DNA from: Desulfobulbus sp.
GTDB taxonomy: Bacteria > Pseudomonadota > Gammaproteobacteria > Burkholderiales > Rhodocyclaceae
Reading direction: 5' to 3'
Assembly (NCBI GenBank): GCA_009782025.1
Contig: WQUQ01000185.1
Coordinates: 1 to 23,360 of the forward strand
DNA: 23,360 nucleotides
In this document: piece by piece, positions 8,185-16,461 of the stretch
Numbering within the stretch: the stretch's first letter is position 1
Layout of the letters: each line of letters starts with the position of its first letter
Made by a program: the position numbers and the translations under genes
Notes under the pieces: model-generated
What the model was told of the DNA's origin: nothing
Databases searched by the model: none
What the model saw: only the letters and a program-made list of their open reading frames with translations

Positions 8185-8610
8185 GTGCCCATGGAATTCA
8201 TCAACCAGAATATTTTGCTGATTGCGGTCGTCGTGACCAGCGGTCTCGGGTTGTTGTGGCCCCTCATTGCCGGTTCGGCCGGCAAAGGTCTGGATCCGGC
8301 CGCGGCGACGCTGCTGATCAACCGCGAGGATGCCGCCATTCTCGATGTGCGCGAAGTCGACGAGTTCGCCGGCGGGCACTTGCCGGAAGCCCGCAACATC
8401 CCGCTCGGCAAGCTCTCCGAGCGCCTCGGCGAACTGGAAAAATTCAAGGATCGGGCCTTGCTCGTCTGTTGCGCCGCCGGCGTTCGCTCCGCCAAGGCCT
8501 GCGCCGAATTGCACAAAAACGGCTTCACCAAGGCGCATTCCCTGGCCGGCGGCGTCGACGCCTGGGTGGCTGCCGGCTACCCGGTGAAAAAGGGCGGGCG
8601 CAACAAATGA
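8185..8610 (+). CDS. yibN: Membrane-anchored rhodanese-like sulfurtransferase (YibN-like)
   Basis: A 141-residue protein with one N-terminal membrane helix (about 9-30) and a single rhodanese domain facing one side of the membrane. LDVREVDEFAGGHLPEARNIP (53-73) is the CH2-A type signature, and C96 in CCAAGVRSA is the catalytic cysteine in the normal six-residue loop ending in R101. It would carry a persulfide and pass sulfane sulfur to acceptors. The GTG at 8185 follows the arsR stop immediately and has AGGAG (8171-8175) nine bases upstream; the ATG at 8191 is an alternative two codons in. The downstream order grxC-secB-gpsA equals the E. coli yibN cluster. The 3' end overlaps grxC by 4 bases. 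Confidence 0.88.
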   Translation: MPMEFINQNILLIAVVVTSGLGLLWPLIAGSAGKGLDPAAATLLINREDAAILDVREVDEFAGGHLPEARNIPLGKLSERLGELEKFKDRALLVCCAAGVRSAKACAELHKNGFTKAHSLAGGVDAWVAAGYPVKKGGRNK

Positions 8611-8876
8611 GCGCGCCGGTCCTGATGTACACCACGGCGGTGTGCCCGTATTGCATCCGCGCCAAGCAGTTGCTGAAGGCGCGCGGCGTGGCTGAAATCA
8701 CCGAGGTGCGGGTCGACCTCGATCCCGAGCAACGCGAAAAAATGATGCAGCGCACCGGGCGGCGCACCGTGCCGCAGATTTATATCGGCGATACCCATGT
8801 CGGCGGCTGCGACGACCTGGTTGCCCTCGACGCCGCCGGCGGCTTGAAAGCGCTGCTCGCAGGTTCAGCCTCCTGA
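8607..8876 (+). CDS. grxC: Glutaredoxin 3
   Basis: An 89-residue cytoplasmic glutathione-dependent disulfide reductase. The thioredoxin fold is complete: active site CPYC at 13-16, cis-proline loop TVPQIYI, and the glutathione-binding GGCDD near residue 66. Length is normal for GrxC. The ATG overlaps the rhodanese stop by 4 bases (ATGA), so translation is coupled. It precedes secB by 30 bases, as in E. coli. It could also reduce persulfides handled by the upstream rhodanese, which is inference from position. Confidence 0.93.
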   Translation: MSAPVLMYTTAVCPYCIRAKQLLKARGVAEITEVRVDLDPEQREKMMQRTGRRTVPQIYIGDTHVGGCDDLVALDAAGGLKALLAGSAS

Positions 8877-8906
8877 CCATTCACTCCACTTTTTTGAAAG
8901 CCCATC

Positions 8907-9368
8907 ATGGAACAAAACGAACCCCTTTTCGGCATTGAAAAACTCTACGTCAAGGATATTTCCGTCGAGGTGCCGAATGCGCCGGAAATTTTCCTCGAAC
9001 GCGAGGCGCCGGAAATTCAGATTCAACTCAGCACCAACGGCCGCGCGATTGGCGAAAATGTCTACGAAGTCGTGCTGACGGCGACGGTGACCGCCAAACT
9101 CGGCGAAAAAACCGTGTTTCTGGTCGAAGTCGGCCAGGGCGGTGTCTTCCGCATCCAGAACGTGCCGCAGGAACAACTGGAGCCGCTGATTGCCGTGGCT
9201 TGCCCGAATATCCTCTTTCCCTATGCCCGCGAAGTGGTTTCCGCCGCGGTCAGCCGCGCCGGCTTTCAGCCGATCCTGCTGCAACCGGTCAACTTCGAGG
9301 CCATGTACATGCAGCGCGTGCAGGAGCAGCAAAACCAGGCGGCTCCCGCCGAGGCGACGCTTCAGTAA
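8907..9368 (+). CDS. secB: Protein-export chaperone SecB
   Basis: A 153-residue cytoplasmic chaperone that keeps precursor proteins unfolded and hands them to SecA; it works as a tetramer. The match to E. coli SecB (155 residues) runs end to end: the N-terminal strand with [15 protein letters not shown], the central [12 protein letters not shown] strand, and the highly conserved [14 protein letters not shown] and [10 protein letters not shown] segments near the C-terminus. The C-terminal tail is Gln/Ala-rich and lacks a clear zinc-binding end. It sits between grxC and an SH3-domain gene, in the operon that continues to gpsA. Confidence 0.96.
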   Translation: MEQNEPLFGIEKLYVKDISVEVPNAPEIFLEREAPEIQIQLSTNGRAIGENVYEVVLTATVTAKLGEKTVFLVEVGQGGVFRIQNVPQEQLEPLIAVACPNILFPYAREVVSAAVSRAGFQPILLQPVNFEAMYMQRVQEQQNQAAPAEATLQ

Positions 9369-9377
9369 GGGCGGATC

Positions 9378-9818
9378 ATGCCGCGCCGCCTGCTTGCCAC
9401 CCTGTTGCTGGCCGGCCTTGCCGGGGCCGCGCTGGCCGGCGAATTCCGCACCGTCGAAGCGCCGGTCGCCATTCTCTACGACGCGCCGTCGCAGAAAGGC
9501 CAGAAGCTGTATTTAATCAAGGGGCAGACGCCGGTCGAGGTCATCGTCCGGCTCGATGGCTGGGTCAAGGTGCGCGACGCCGAAGGTTCGCTGGCCTGGA
9601 TCGAGGCCGGCAACCTGTCCGAGCGGCGCAATCTGGTCGTCATCGCGCCGCAGGCAGAAATCCGCCAGGCCGACAACCCCGGCGCGCCGGTCGTCGCCGA
9701 ACTGGAGAAATGGGTCGCCGTCGAATGGCTCGGCCCGGCGGCGCCGGGCTGGGTTCGCGTCAAACACCGCGACGGCGCCACCGGCTTTGTGCGCGCCACC
9801 CAGGTCTGGGGGCTGTGA
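9378..9818 (+). CDS. Exported SH3-domain protein
   Basis: A 146-residue secreted or periplasmic protein with a cleavable signal peptide (1-20, ending AALA before GEF). Two tandem bacterial SH3-like units can be read at about 21-80 and 85-146, each ending with a GWVKV/GWVRV strand and a turn into a second short strand. Such domains often bind cell-wall peptides or other envelope ligands. AAGGGCGG sits just before the ATG. It lies between secB and gpsA, where E. coli has no gene, and overlaps gpsA by 4 bases. No catalytic motif is visible, so it is probably a binding or adaptor protein; the ligand is unknown. Confidence 0.85.
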   Translation: MPRRLLATLLLAGLAGAALAGEFRTVEAPVAILYDAPSQKGQKLYLIKGQTPVEVIVRLDGWVKVRDAEGSLAWIEAGNLSERRNLVVIAPQAEIRQADNPGAPVVAELEKWVAVEWLGPAAPGWVRVKHRDGATGFVRATQVWGL

Positions 9819-10816
9819 GACTTTCCATCCTCGGCGCCGGCGCCTGGGGCACCGCGCTGACCATCGCCTTTGCCGGCAAGCATCAGGTCACCCTGTGGTC
9901 GCGCGAGGCGGATGTCGCTGCCGACCTGCGCGAGCGCCGGGAAAACCGCCGTTTCCTGCCTGGCCATCCGCTGTCGGCCGAAGTCGCGGTCACCACCGAG
10001 ATCGCCGCCGCCGTGGCGGATGCCGAACTGCTGCTGATTGCCACGCCGATCATCGGTTTGCGGCCGACCGTCGAGCAATTGCGGGGCCTCGGCTGCCAAC
10101 AGCCGCTGCTGTGGGTTTGCAAAGGCTTCGAGGCAGGCAGCGGCAAGCTGCCGCACCAGGTCGTCAGTGAGGTGCTCGGGCGTGCGGCCCTGTCCAGCGC
10201 CAGGTTTGGCGCGCTCTCCGGCCCCAGCTTTGCCGAGGAAGTCGCCGCCGGAAAGCCGACGGCGATCACGCTGGCCGCCAATGATCCCGAATTCGCCCGC
10301 GAAGCGGCGCGGCAATTGCACGGCGCTCACCTGCGCATTTACGCCAACGACGATCTGGTCGGCGTCGAGGTTGGCGGCGCGGTCAAGAATGTGCTCGCCA
10401 TCGCCACCGGCGCTTGTGACGGCCTCGGCCTCGGCCTGAATACCCGAGCGGCGCTGATGACCCGCGGTCTGGCCGAGATCGCCCGCCTCGGCGTTGCGCT
10501 CGGCGGCCAGCGCGAAACCTTCATGGGGCTGGCCGGCATGGGCGACCTGATCCTGACCTGCACCGGCGACCTGTCGCGCAATCGCCGCGTCGGCCTGGCC
10601 CTGGCGCAGGACAAATCGCTGCCGCAAATCCTCGACGAACTCGGCCATGTTGCCGAAGGCGTCTACACCGCCCGCGAAGTCGATCGCCTGGCTCGGGAAC
10701 GGCATGTCGACATGCCCATCAGCGCCGCCGTCGCGGCCGTGCTCGACGGCCGCCTGAGCGTGGCGCAGGCGGTTGGTCAATTGATGGCGCGCGATCCGAA
10801 AGAGGAATTGGCCTGA
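9815..10816 (+). CDS. gpsA: Glycerol-3-phosphate dehydrogenase [NAD(P)+]
   Basis: A 333-residue cytoplasmic enzyme that reduces dihydroxyacetone phosphate to sn-glycerol 3-phosphate, the backbone for phospholipids. The nucleotide fold opens with [11 protein letters not shown] (5-15), followed by the substrate-binding GPSFAEEVA and the catalytic lysine region [13 protein letters not shown], then [13 protein letters not shown]. Length is normal. The start is GTG at 9815, which overlaps the upstream SH3 gene stop (GTGA) and places the Rossmann motif at the usual distance from the N-terminus; there is no ATG nearby. It is the last gene of the arsR-rhodanese-grxC-secB-SH3-gpsA run and converges on trmL. 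Confidence 0.95.
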   Translation: MRLSILGAGAWGTALTIAFAGKHQVTLWSREADVAADLRERRENRRFLPGHPLSAEVAVTTEIAAAVADAELLLIATPIIGLRPTVEQLRGLGCQQPLLWVCKGFEAGSGKLPHQVVSEVLGRAALSSARFGALSGPSFAEEVAAGKPTAITLAANDPEFAREAARQLHGAHLRIYANDDLVGVEVGGAVKNVLAIATGACDGLGLGLNTRAALMTRGLAEIARLGVALGGQRETFMGLAGMGDLILTCTGDLSRNRRVGLALAQDKSLPQILDELGHVAEGVYTAREVDRLARERHVDMPISAAVAAVLDGRLSVAQAVGQLMARDPKEELA

Positions 10817-10865
10817 GCGGGCCAACGACGAGGTTTATCAACCCGGCAATCTCCTGCGCCGCTGG

Positions 10866-10916
10866 CCCCCACCCTAACCCTCCCCCGCAAGCGGGGGAAG
10901 GCCGGGATGGGGGGAG
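10866..10916. repeat. GC-rich palindromic (REP-like) repeat, single unit
   Basis: A short unit with the stem CTCCCCCGC/GCGGGGGAAG flanked by CCCCCACCCTAAC on one side and GGGATGGGGGG on the other, so nested inverted repeats span 10866-10916. It occupies most of the 130-base gap between convergent gpsA and trmL and may act as a two-way transcript end or an mRNA stabiliser. Related units occur as pairs at 11618-11703 and 16462-16545. Confidence 0.7.
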
Positions 10917-10946
10917 CAATGAAATCAGTTTGATTTAATTGCCGGA

Positions 10947-11426
10947 TCAATAAACCGCACCGGCGAAGCCGCTCTGCCGCCAGGCCTCGAACACGGTCAC
11001 GGCGGCGGCGTTTGCCAGGTTGAGGCTGCGCTGGCCTGCCCGCATGGGCAGGCGCAAGCGCCGCTCTGGCGCGAATTGGGCGAGAATTTCCGGCGGCAGG
11101 CCGCTGGTTTCGCGGCCGAAAACAAAAACATCCCCGGCCTGGAGCGCGGTCGAGAACGGGCTGGCGTCGCCCCGGGTCGTCATGGCGAACAGGCGGCGGC
11201 CGGCGAGCGCCGTCTGGCAGGCTGGCCAATCGGGGTGGCGGAGCAGACGGGTGTATTCGTGATAATCGAGTCCGGCGCGGCGCAGGTTTTTGTCGCCGAT
11301 GTCGAAACCGAGCGGCTCGACCAGATGCAGTTCAGCCCCGGTATTGGCGCACAGGCGGATGATGTTGCCGGTATTGGGCGGAATTTCCGGCTGGTAGAGA
11401 ACGACGGCGAACACGTTTAATTCCAT
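10947..11426 (-). CDS. trmL: tRNA (cytidine(34)-2'-O)-methyltransferase TrmL
   Basis: A 159-residue SPOUT-class methyltransferase that 2'-O-methylates the wobble base of leucine tRNAs with S-adenosylmethionine. The N-terminus VLYQPEIPPNTGNIIRLCANTG and the knot regions FGRETSGLP and RSLNLANAAAVTVFEAWRQ match E. coli TrmL closely. The ATG at 11426 is chosen; an in-frame TTG at 11444 would add only six residues. In E. coli trmL also lies beside the secB-gpsA cluster, but on the same strand; here it converges on gpsA. Confidence 0.94.
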   Translation of the reverse strand: MELNVFAVVLYQPEIPPNTGNIIRLCANTGAELHLVEPLGFDIGDKNLRRAGLDYHEYTRLLRHPDWPACQTALAGRRLFAMTTRGDASPFSTALQAGDVFVFGRETSGLPPEILAQFAPERRLRLPMRAGQRSLNLANAAAVTVFEAWRQSGFAGAVY

Positions 11427-11472
11427 TTCTATTTCAAACGGCAATTATTTGTATGCCGGGCGGCGCCAGCTT

Positions 11473-11594
11473 GTCATTCCGCGCGTAGTCGCGGAATCCA
11501 TGCGGCGAGTGGATTCTGCGACTACGCTTCGCTCCGCGCAGAATGACGATTCTCGGCGGTTTGCTGTCGTCACGAGCGAGAAATGGAATAAAGC
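11473..11594. repeat. Structured repeat, copy 2 (full length)
   Basis: Left arm 11473-11500 (starting GTCATTCCGCGCG) pairs with right arm 11510-11547 (ending GCGCAGAATGAC) around a 9-base loop; the right arm carries an extra bulge of about ten bases (GCTTCGCTC region). The conserved tail 11548-11594 follows. Positions 11492-11594 match window positions 1-103 at 97 of 103 sites. It lies upstream of trmL and could influence its transcription, but no promoter is recognisable inside. Confidence 0.85.
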
Positions 11595-11617
11595 AATTTC
11601 GCTTCAAGTGGTTGTAC

Positions 11618-11703
11618 TTCCCCCATCCCAACCTTCCCCCGCGCGCGGGGGAAGGAGCGAGATTCCCTCCCCTGCTTGCGGGGGAGGGCCAGGGAGGGGG
11701 GAG
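11618..11703. repeat. Pair of GC-rich palindromic (REP-like) units
   Basis: Unit one (11618-11655) has the stem CTTCCCCCGC/GCGGGGGAAG. Unit two (11664-11703) has CTCCCCTGC/GCGGGGGAG and ends in a run of G. The outer flanks (CCCCCATCCC at the left, GGGAGGGGGG at the right) can also pair, so the two units form a larger two-stem structure, as in paired REP elements. Confidence 0.7.
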
Positions 11704-11764
11704 CGGCGCTTGAAGCCGCGCATGGCGTTCAGAAAAAAATGTCGGCATTTGAATCCAAACCGCT

Positions 11765-13702
11765 CTAAAGCACGAAGGCCGCGGAACTCGCTTCTGGCGC
11801 AGCGCCAGACAAGCCCGTAGCGAGCAGGTCGGGGATGAAGGCGGGGCAGTGAAAGAGAAAACCCTGGCCGCTGGCGATGCCGCTATGGGCGAGCAGCCAG
11901 GCCAGTTCGCTCTCGGTCTCGATGCCTTCGGCGATCAGATCGATGCCGAGCGCGCGGCCGATGGATTCGATGGCGCGCAGGATGGATTGCTGGTGGGGGC
12001 TATCCAGGATGCCGGTGATGAAGGAGCGGTCGATCTTGATCTCGTCGACGGTCAGTTTGGCCAGCAGCGACAGCGATGAATAGCCGACCCCGAAATCGTC
12101 GATGGAAACGCCGATGCCCGCCTCGTGCAGCAGCGGCAGGATATGGGTCTGAAAGGACGCGGTTTGCAGGAGGGATTCTTCGGTCAGTTCGAAGATGAAG
12201 TGGCGCGCCTGCCCCGATTGCGCGATCCGGTCGATCAGGGTTTTCATGAAGCCGGAGCGCGACGCCTGGGTGGCGGAGATGTTGAAGCTGTAGACGAGAG
12301 GCTGGCCGAAGCGCTGGTTGAGGCGCGGCAGGGCGGACAGCAGTTCTTCCATTTGCCGCAGCGCAATGTCGTCGAGCAGCCCGAGTTGATTGGCGATGGG
12401 CAGAAAGGCGCCGGGCAGGTGCACCGCACCTTGGGCATCGACCCAGCGCAGCAGGGTCTCGAAGCCGATGAGCCGGCCGCTGCGGATATCCACCCTGGCC
12501 TGTAGCGCGCAGTGAAACAGGTTGGCATCGAAGGCGGCGCGCAATTGCTGTTCAGCATACAAGCGCTCGGACAGGGAGCGGCCGAGCACACGGCTGAAGA
12601 ACTCGACGCTGCCCTTGGCCAGCGTCTTGGCCCGGTACATGGCGGTGTCGGCGTTGCGGCGCAGCGTTTCATAATCGTGCCCGTGCACGGGATAGAACGC
12701 GACGCCAATCGATCCCGAGCACTTGACTTGCACGCCGTCGAGATCGAAGGGCCGGCGGAGCGCCTCGCTGATGCGCTGGACCAGGGAGGCGATCTCCTCC
12801 CTTTTCCTGAACGCATCCAGGACGACGACAAACTCGTCGCCGCTGATGCGGCCGAGAATGTCATGGGCGCGAATCTGCGTGCGCAGACGGTTGGCGATGC
12901 CGCGCAGCAGGGCGTCGCCGGTGGCATGACCATAGAGGTCATTGACGCGCTTGAAATCGTCCAGATCGATGAAGGCCAGCGCCAGCTTTTCGCCGGGCCG
13001 CTTGCGCGCCAGGCGTTCCTCTACCAGTTCGTGAACATGGGCGCGATTGGGCAGGCCGGTGAGTTGGTCGTGATTGGCGCGATGCGTGAGCGCCCGCTGG
13101 CTGTCGGAGAGTTGATCGGTCAGTTGCTTGAGCCGCTGGCTCTCCGCCTCGCTGTGGTGGGCATCACGCGCCGCCAGCGCATGCAGGGCAAGCAGGGAGA
13201 ACTTGCGCGCCAGCGTGACGTCGGCGCGGTTGAAGCCCGGTTTGCCGCTGGCGCGCAGCAGGAGCAGCAGGCCGCGCCGGCCATGCTGGATGAGCGGCAG
13301 GTAGAGCGCCGGTTGATCCTTGCCGGCGACGAGGCCGGCGGCGGTCGTGCAGGCGGCGAGATCGTGGCTGCCCAGCGTCGCCACGATGCGGCCGTTCAAC
13401 GCTTTTTTCAGCCGCGCGTCGGGTTGCCAGCGCGAGCCGATCAGATCGAAATTGCTGGAGGCAATGCACTCCATGGTCGGTTCATCGGCGTCGGATCTGA
13501 CCAGCACAATGGCCTGCGCCACATCAAAGATGGACAGCAGCACGCTGAACACGCCGGCAAAGGGATCATCCTCGCTGGGCGTCATCAGGAGCGCATCGAG
13601 CGCATCGAGCAGCGTATGGGAATGGCTCGCCTCCTGGCGCAGCATATCCAGCTCGCGCTGCATCAAGACAATCGTTTCGCGCAGTTCCTCTGAATTCGCC
13701 AT
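11765..13702 (-). CDS. GAF-like/GGDEF/EAL cyclic-di-GMP signalling protein
   Basis: A 645-residue cytoplasmic protein for cyclic-di-GMP turnover. A short coiled coil (5-30) and a GAF-like sensor region (about 40-180) precede a diguanylate cyclase domain (about 205-365) and a phosphodiesterase domain (about 380-630). The cyclase signature is SGDEF (287-291), a tolerated variant, with an RxxD inhibitory site RAHD (278-281) five residues before it. The EAL motif reads ETL (415-417); the other metal and catalytic residues appear intact: N474, E505, D535-D536 in DDFGVGYSSL, K556, E592 and Q613. Both activities are thus possible. The ATG at 13702 is chosen; the in-frame TTG at 13723 would overlap the upstream gene. 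It starts four bases after the FIST gene stop, so the two act as a pair. Confidence 0.9.
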   Translation of the reverse strand: MANSEELRETIVLMQRELDMLRQEASHSHTLLDALDALLMTPSEDDPFAGVFSVLLSIFDVAQAIVLVRSDADEPTMECIASSNFDLIGSRWQPDARLKKALNGRIVATLGSHDLAACTTAAGLVAGKDQPALYLPLIQHGRRGLLLLLRASGKPGFNRADVTLARKFSLLALHALAARDAHHSEAESQRLKQLTDQLSDSQRALTHRANHDQLTGLPNRAHVHELVEERLARKRPGEKLALAFIDLDDFKRVNDLYGHATGDALLRGIANRLRTQIRAHDILGRISGDEFVVVLDAFRKREEIASLVQRISEALRRPFDLDGVQVKCSGSIGVAFYPVHGHDYETLRRNADTAMYRAKTLAKGSVEFFSRVLGRSLSERLYAEQQLRAAFDANLFHCALQARVDIRSGRLIGFETLLRWVDAQGAVHLPGAFLPIANQLGLLDDIALRQMEELLSALPRLNQRFGQPLVYSFNISATQASRSGFMKTLIDRIAQSGQARHFIFELTEESLLQTASFQTHILPLLHEAGIGVSIDDFGVGYSSLSLLAKLTVDEIKIDRSFITGILDSPHQQSILRAIESIGRALGIDLIAEGIETESELAWLLAHSGIASGQGFLFHCPAFIPDLLATGLSGAAPEASSAAFVL

Positions 13703-13706
13703 GTCT

Positions 13707-14948
13707 TCAGCGTCCGAAAACAAGCGCCGAAATCATCAGGTTGCCATGCGTGTCGCCGCTCAGCATCGGCCCCTGCTCGCCAAGGGAGAAGCAGCCGACG
13801 AAGGGCATGCCGCCGAAACTTTCGCCAATCGCCGCCGCCACCTTGTCGATCTGGTTGCCGGCAGCCAGCCGACTGCCAAAGCAATAGGAAATCCAGCCGC
13901 CCGCCAGGCTTTTCACGCCGTTCGGCAGCCCCGCCGCTGCCGCTGCCGCCACCTTGCCGGCGCGCTCGACCAGACGCCCCGGATCGCCGTGCATGCAGAA
14001 GACGCGGGTTCCCACGTCGACATTGGCAAAGGTGGACAGCGCGCCGTTTTCCAGAACATGCTTGGAAAGCACGAGGCGATATTGCGGAATGCCGCCGATC
14101 TTGCCCGTATCGACGCCCAGCGGGCAGGTCAGCGTTTCCACCAGGACATTGGCGCCGGGCGTCAGTTTGTGGTCGAGCGCGCCACCCAGCCAACGGTTAT
14201 AGACTTGCGCCGCCGGCTCGCCGTCGATGGTCAGGATGACGCGGCCGTGGCTTGCTCCGGGCGCGGGCCGGGCGTCGGTCGAACCCATGCAGGCGGCGTT
14301 GGCGGCGACCTGGGTCACGACTCCGCTCGGGCCGGCCGGCTCGTAGCCGCACTGAAAGGCGATGCTGACGCCGCCGGAGGGAAAGAGCGCGCCGACCACG
14401 ACGCCGCGGGACATCGGTCCAGCCGGCCCCAATTGCCGCCAGCGGCCGGCCATCTCGTTGTCGCCCGAACTGCCGCCGATGATCGGGCAACGATCCCCGA
14501 CCACACGGTGCAGACCGGCGATGACCTCTTCTTCTTGTCCGGGCGCTTGATAGATCCAGATGAGTTCGGGCAGTTCGCCGGCGCAGCCGGCCTGCTCCAG
14601 CGCCAGATACAGCGCGCGCTCCGCCGCGCCGGCGGCATCATCCGCCAATTCGACGATGCCAACACCATATTCGCCATCCGGGTCGTCGACGATGAACAGG
14701 CCGATGGAGCCATCACCGCTCAAGCCCTTTTCGCTCATCGTGCCGAGAGAGGTCGTGCCGCCCAACACCGGAACGCCCGGAAAGCGCTCGCGCAAAAAAG
14801 CATGAATCTGTCGGTCATCATGATTTTCGCCGTAGAAGACACCGATGAAGGCGGGCGAGCCGCCAAGCTGCGTCATCTCCTTTGCCAGCTCATGAAGCGC
14901 CGTGGCCGTATCGGCCGCGCCAATGCAGATCGAATGAACCGCGACCAT
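13707..14948 (-). CDS. FIST-domain sensory protein
   Basis: A 413-residue cytoplasmic protein with FIST_N (about 20-215) and FIST_C (about 225-395) sensory domains; such domains are thought to bind small ligands, possibly amino acids, and usually sit beside signal-transduction genes. Marks include PVLGGTTSLGTMS, PIIGGSSGDNEMAGRW, and the C-terminal half with GGMPFVGCFSLGEQGP. There is no output domain of its own, so it probably regulates the GGDEF/EAL protein encoded four bases downstream. The ATG at 14948 is chosen because AGGGAG (14957-14962) lies eight bases upstream; a TTG at 14969 is in frame but has no such site. It follows creC after a 65-base gap that contains a small palindrome. Confidence 0.88.
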   Translation of the reverse strand: MVAVHSICIGAADTATALHELAKEMTQLGGSPAFIGVFYGENHDDRQIHAFLRERFPGVPVLGGTTSLGTMSEKGLSGDGSIGLFIVDDPDGEYGVGIVELADDAAGAAERALYLALEQAGCAGELPELIWIYQAPGQEEEVIAGLHRVVGDRCPIIGGSSGDNEMAGRWRQLGPAGPMSRGVVVGALFPSGGVSIAFQCGYEPAGPSGVVTQVAANAACMGSTDARPAPGASHGRVILTIDGEPAAQVYNRWLGGALDHKLTPGANVLVETLTCPLGVDTGKIGGIPQYRLVLSKHVLENGALSTFANVDVGTRVFCMHGDPGRLVERAGKVAAAAAAGLPNGVKSLAGGWISYCFGSRLAAGNQIDKVAAAIGESFGGMPFVGCFSLGEQGPMLSGDTHGNLMISALVFGR

Positions 14949-14964
14949 TTCTTCTTCTCCCTGA

Positions 14965-14982
14965 GGCAAAAATCATTTTGCC
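14965..14982. promoter_or_regulatory. Palindrome next to the FIST ribosome site
   Basis: GGCAAAA and TTTTGCC are perfect 7-base inverted arms around ATCA. On the transcript the hairpin ends two bases before the AGGGAG ribosome site of the FIST gene. It could be an operator, a translation-control hairpin or a weak stop for creC readthrough; the sequence alone does not decide. Confidence 0.35.
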
Positions 14983-15013
14983 TATTGGATGATGCCATAA
15001 CTATCAACCCGGG

Positions 15014-16441
15014 TTAAGCCGAGGCAATCCACAGGCTGGCCTCGCCGCCGCCTGCGGGATGGTTGGCGAAAGCGGCCTCGCCGCCGTGCAGGCGGGCGAC
15101 CTCGCGGACCAGGGCGAGGCCCAGACCGGTGCTCTTCTTGCCGGTGGCCGGCCGGGGCAGCGAGTAGAAGCGGTCGAACATCTGCGCCAGCGCGTAATCG
15201 GGCGCGCCGCTGCCGTGATCGCGGATGGAGAATTCGGTTTTTTCGCCGCGCTCGCGGATGGCCAGCTCGATGTCGCCGCCATCCGGCGAGAATTCGATGG
15301 CGTTGTCGAGCAAATTGAGCAGCGCCTGTTGCAGCAAAAAGGCGTCACCCTCGATCGGACGGCTGCCCTCGACGTGTAACCGGGCATGCAGGCCGCGCGC
15401 CGCCAGGGCCGGCTGGCGCAGCGCCAGGCAATCTTCGAGCAGTTGGGCCGGTTGCAGCGTCTGCCGGCCTTCCGGCGCTTGCAACTGCTCGACGCGGGCC
15501 AGCAGCAGCAGGCGTTCGATGGTCGCCTGCAAGCGCTGCGCCTGCTCGCCGATGCTATTGGCGAAGCGCTGGCGATCCCCCACTGGCGGGTCGCCTTCGA
15601 GAATTTCGGCGGCGCCGCGAATGGCGGTCAGCGGGCTTTTCATCTCGTGCGTCAGGTTTTGCACGTAGCGCTCGACGTACTGCTTGCCATCGAGTTTTTC
15701 GCGCATCGTCGCCAGGGCGGCGGCCAGTTCCGACAATTGCCGGCCGCCGCCGGTCGGCGCTTCGGCCTTGTCGCCGCCGGCGACGGCGCGGGCGTAATCA
15801 CGCAGGCGGTGAATCGACCAGCTCAGCCAGGCGGTGAACAACAGGCCGATGGCCGCCGCGGCGACCAGCAGAATCAGGCCGGAAGCCTTGACGCGAGCGG
15901 CGGCGCGCTCGATGTAGGGGAACAGGGAGGTCATCGGCTTGGCCAGCGACAAGACGCCAATCCGTTCGCCGTAATAAACGATGGGGGCCGCCACGTGCAT
16001 CACTGAAGTCGCCGGATCGTAAGGGTCTTCGCGCGTCTGCCGGGCGCCGTATTCGCCGCGCAGGACGCGGGCGATGTCGCGCCATTGCGAAAAATCCTCG
16101 CCGACGGCGGCGTGTTTCGAGTCGTAGACGACAATACCGCGGGCATCGGTGACATAAACGCGCAGATCGACGCTTTCTTTGTGCACGCCGGAAATCTCGG
16201 CCCGCGGGCGGCGGCGCAGCGCCTCGCGCATGGCCTCGGCGAACGGCCCGTGTTCGATCTGGCCGGCGGCGAGGTCGGCTGCCGCCATTTCGGCGAGCAC
16301 CTGGGCGCTATCGACCAGGGTTTCCTCGGCCGCCTGGCGGATGCCCGGCTCGGTTTCCTCGGCGAAGGTGTTGAGCACGAACCAGGCGGCCAGCCCGACG
16401 ATCAGGAAATAGCCGAAGAACAGGCGGACGGAGATGTTCAC
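15014..16441 (-). CDS. creC: Two-component sensor histidine kinase CreC
   Basis: A 475-residue inner-membrane sensor kinase. TM1 at about 6-24; the periplasmic sensor region (25-185) includes the CreC-specific stretches VYDSKHAAVGEDFSQW and LRGEYGARQTREDP; TM2 at about 187-208; a HAMP-like linker; H-box LTHEMKSPLTAIRGAAEIL with H265; N-box N380 in LLNLLDNAIEFSP; G boxes DHGSG and TGLGLALV. It resembles E. coli CreC along the whole length. The start is GTG at 16441; no ATG is in frame nearby. Creb-type partner gene creB lies upstream, separated by 108 bases occupied by a paired palindromic repeat, an unusual interruption of the operon. Confidence 0.93.
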   Translation of the reverse strand: MNISVRLFFGYFLIVGLAAWFVLNTFAEETEPGIRQAAEETLVDSAQVLAEMAAADLAAGQIEHGPFAEAMREALRRRPRAEISGVHKESVDLRVYVTDARGIVVYDSKHAAVGEDFSQWRDIARVLRGEYGARQTREDPYDPATSVMHVAAPIVYYGERIGVLSLAKPMTSLFPYIERAAARVKASGLILLVAAAAIGLLFTAWLSWSIHRLRDYARAVAGGDKAEAPTGGGRQLSELAAALATMREKLDGKQYVERYVQNLTHEMKSPLTAIRGAAEILEGDPPVGDRQRFANSIGEQAQRLQATIERLLLLARVEQLQAPEGRQTLQPAQLLEDCLALRQPALAARGLHARLHVEGSRPIEGDAFLLQQALLNLLDNAIEFSPDGGDIELAIRERGEKTEFSIRDHGSGAPDYALAQMFDRFYSLPRPATGKKSTGLGLALVREVARLHGGEAAFANHPAGGGEASLWIASA

Positions 16442-16461
16442 TGGGCGCTCATTCCGTGTGC

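Larger units (their letters stand above)
11427..11764. other. Repeat-filled intergenic region (338 bases)
   Basis: No credible gene lies here. The stretch contains a long hairpin plus conserved tail (11473-11594) and a pair of GC-rich palindromes (11618-11703). The last 60 bases before the GGDEF/EAL stop show nothing I can name. A short open frame on the plus strand is made of repeat sequence and has no ribosome site or protein-like composition. Confidence 0.8.

Noticed and set aside
10866..11703. Possible CRISPR array from repeated GC-rich units
   Set aside because: Units are palindromic, unevenly spaced and lack unique spacers of constant length; no cas genes.
11449..11820. Short plus-strand frame in the intergenic region
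   Set aside because: Composed of dispersed repeats, with no ribosome site.
12512..13693. Long plus-strand frame opposite the GGDEF/EAL gene
   Set aside because: Antisense shadow; catalytic motifs of the minus-strand protein are decisive.
16429..16460. Cre-tag like site (TTCAC-N6-TTCAC) at the creC start
   Set aside because: Only the first half matches; the second reads CTCAT, and the position overlaps the start codon.
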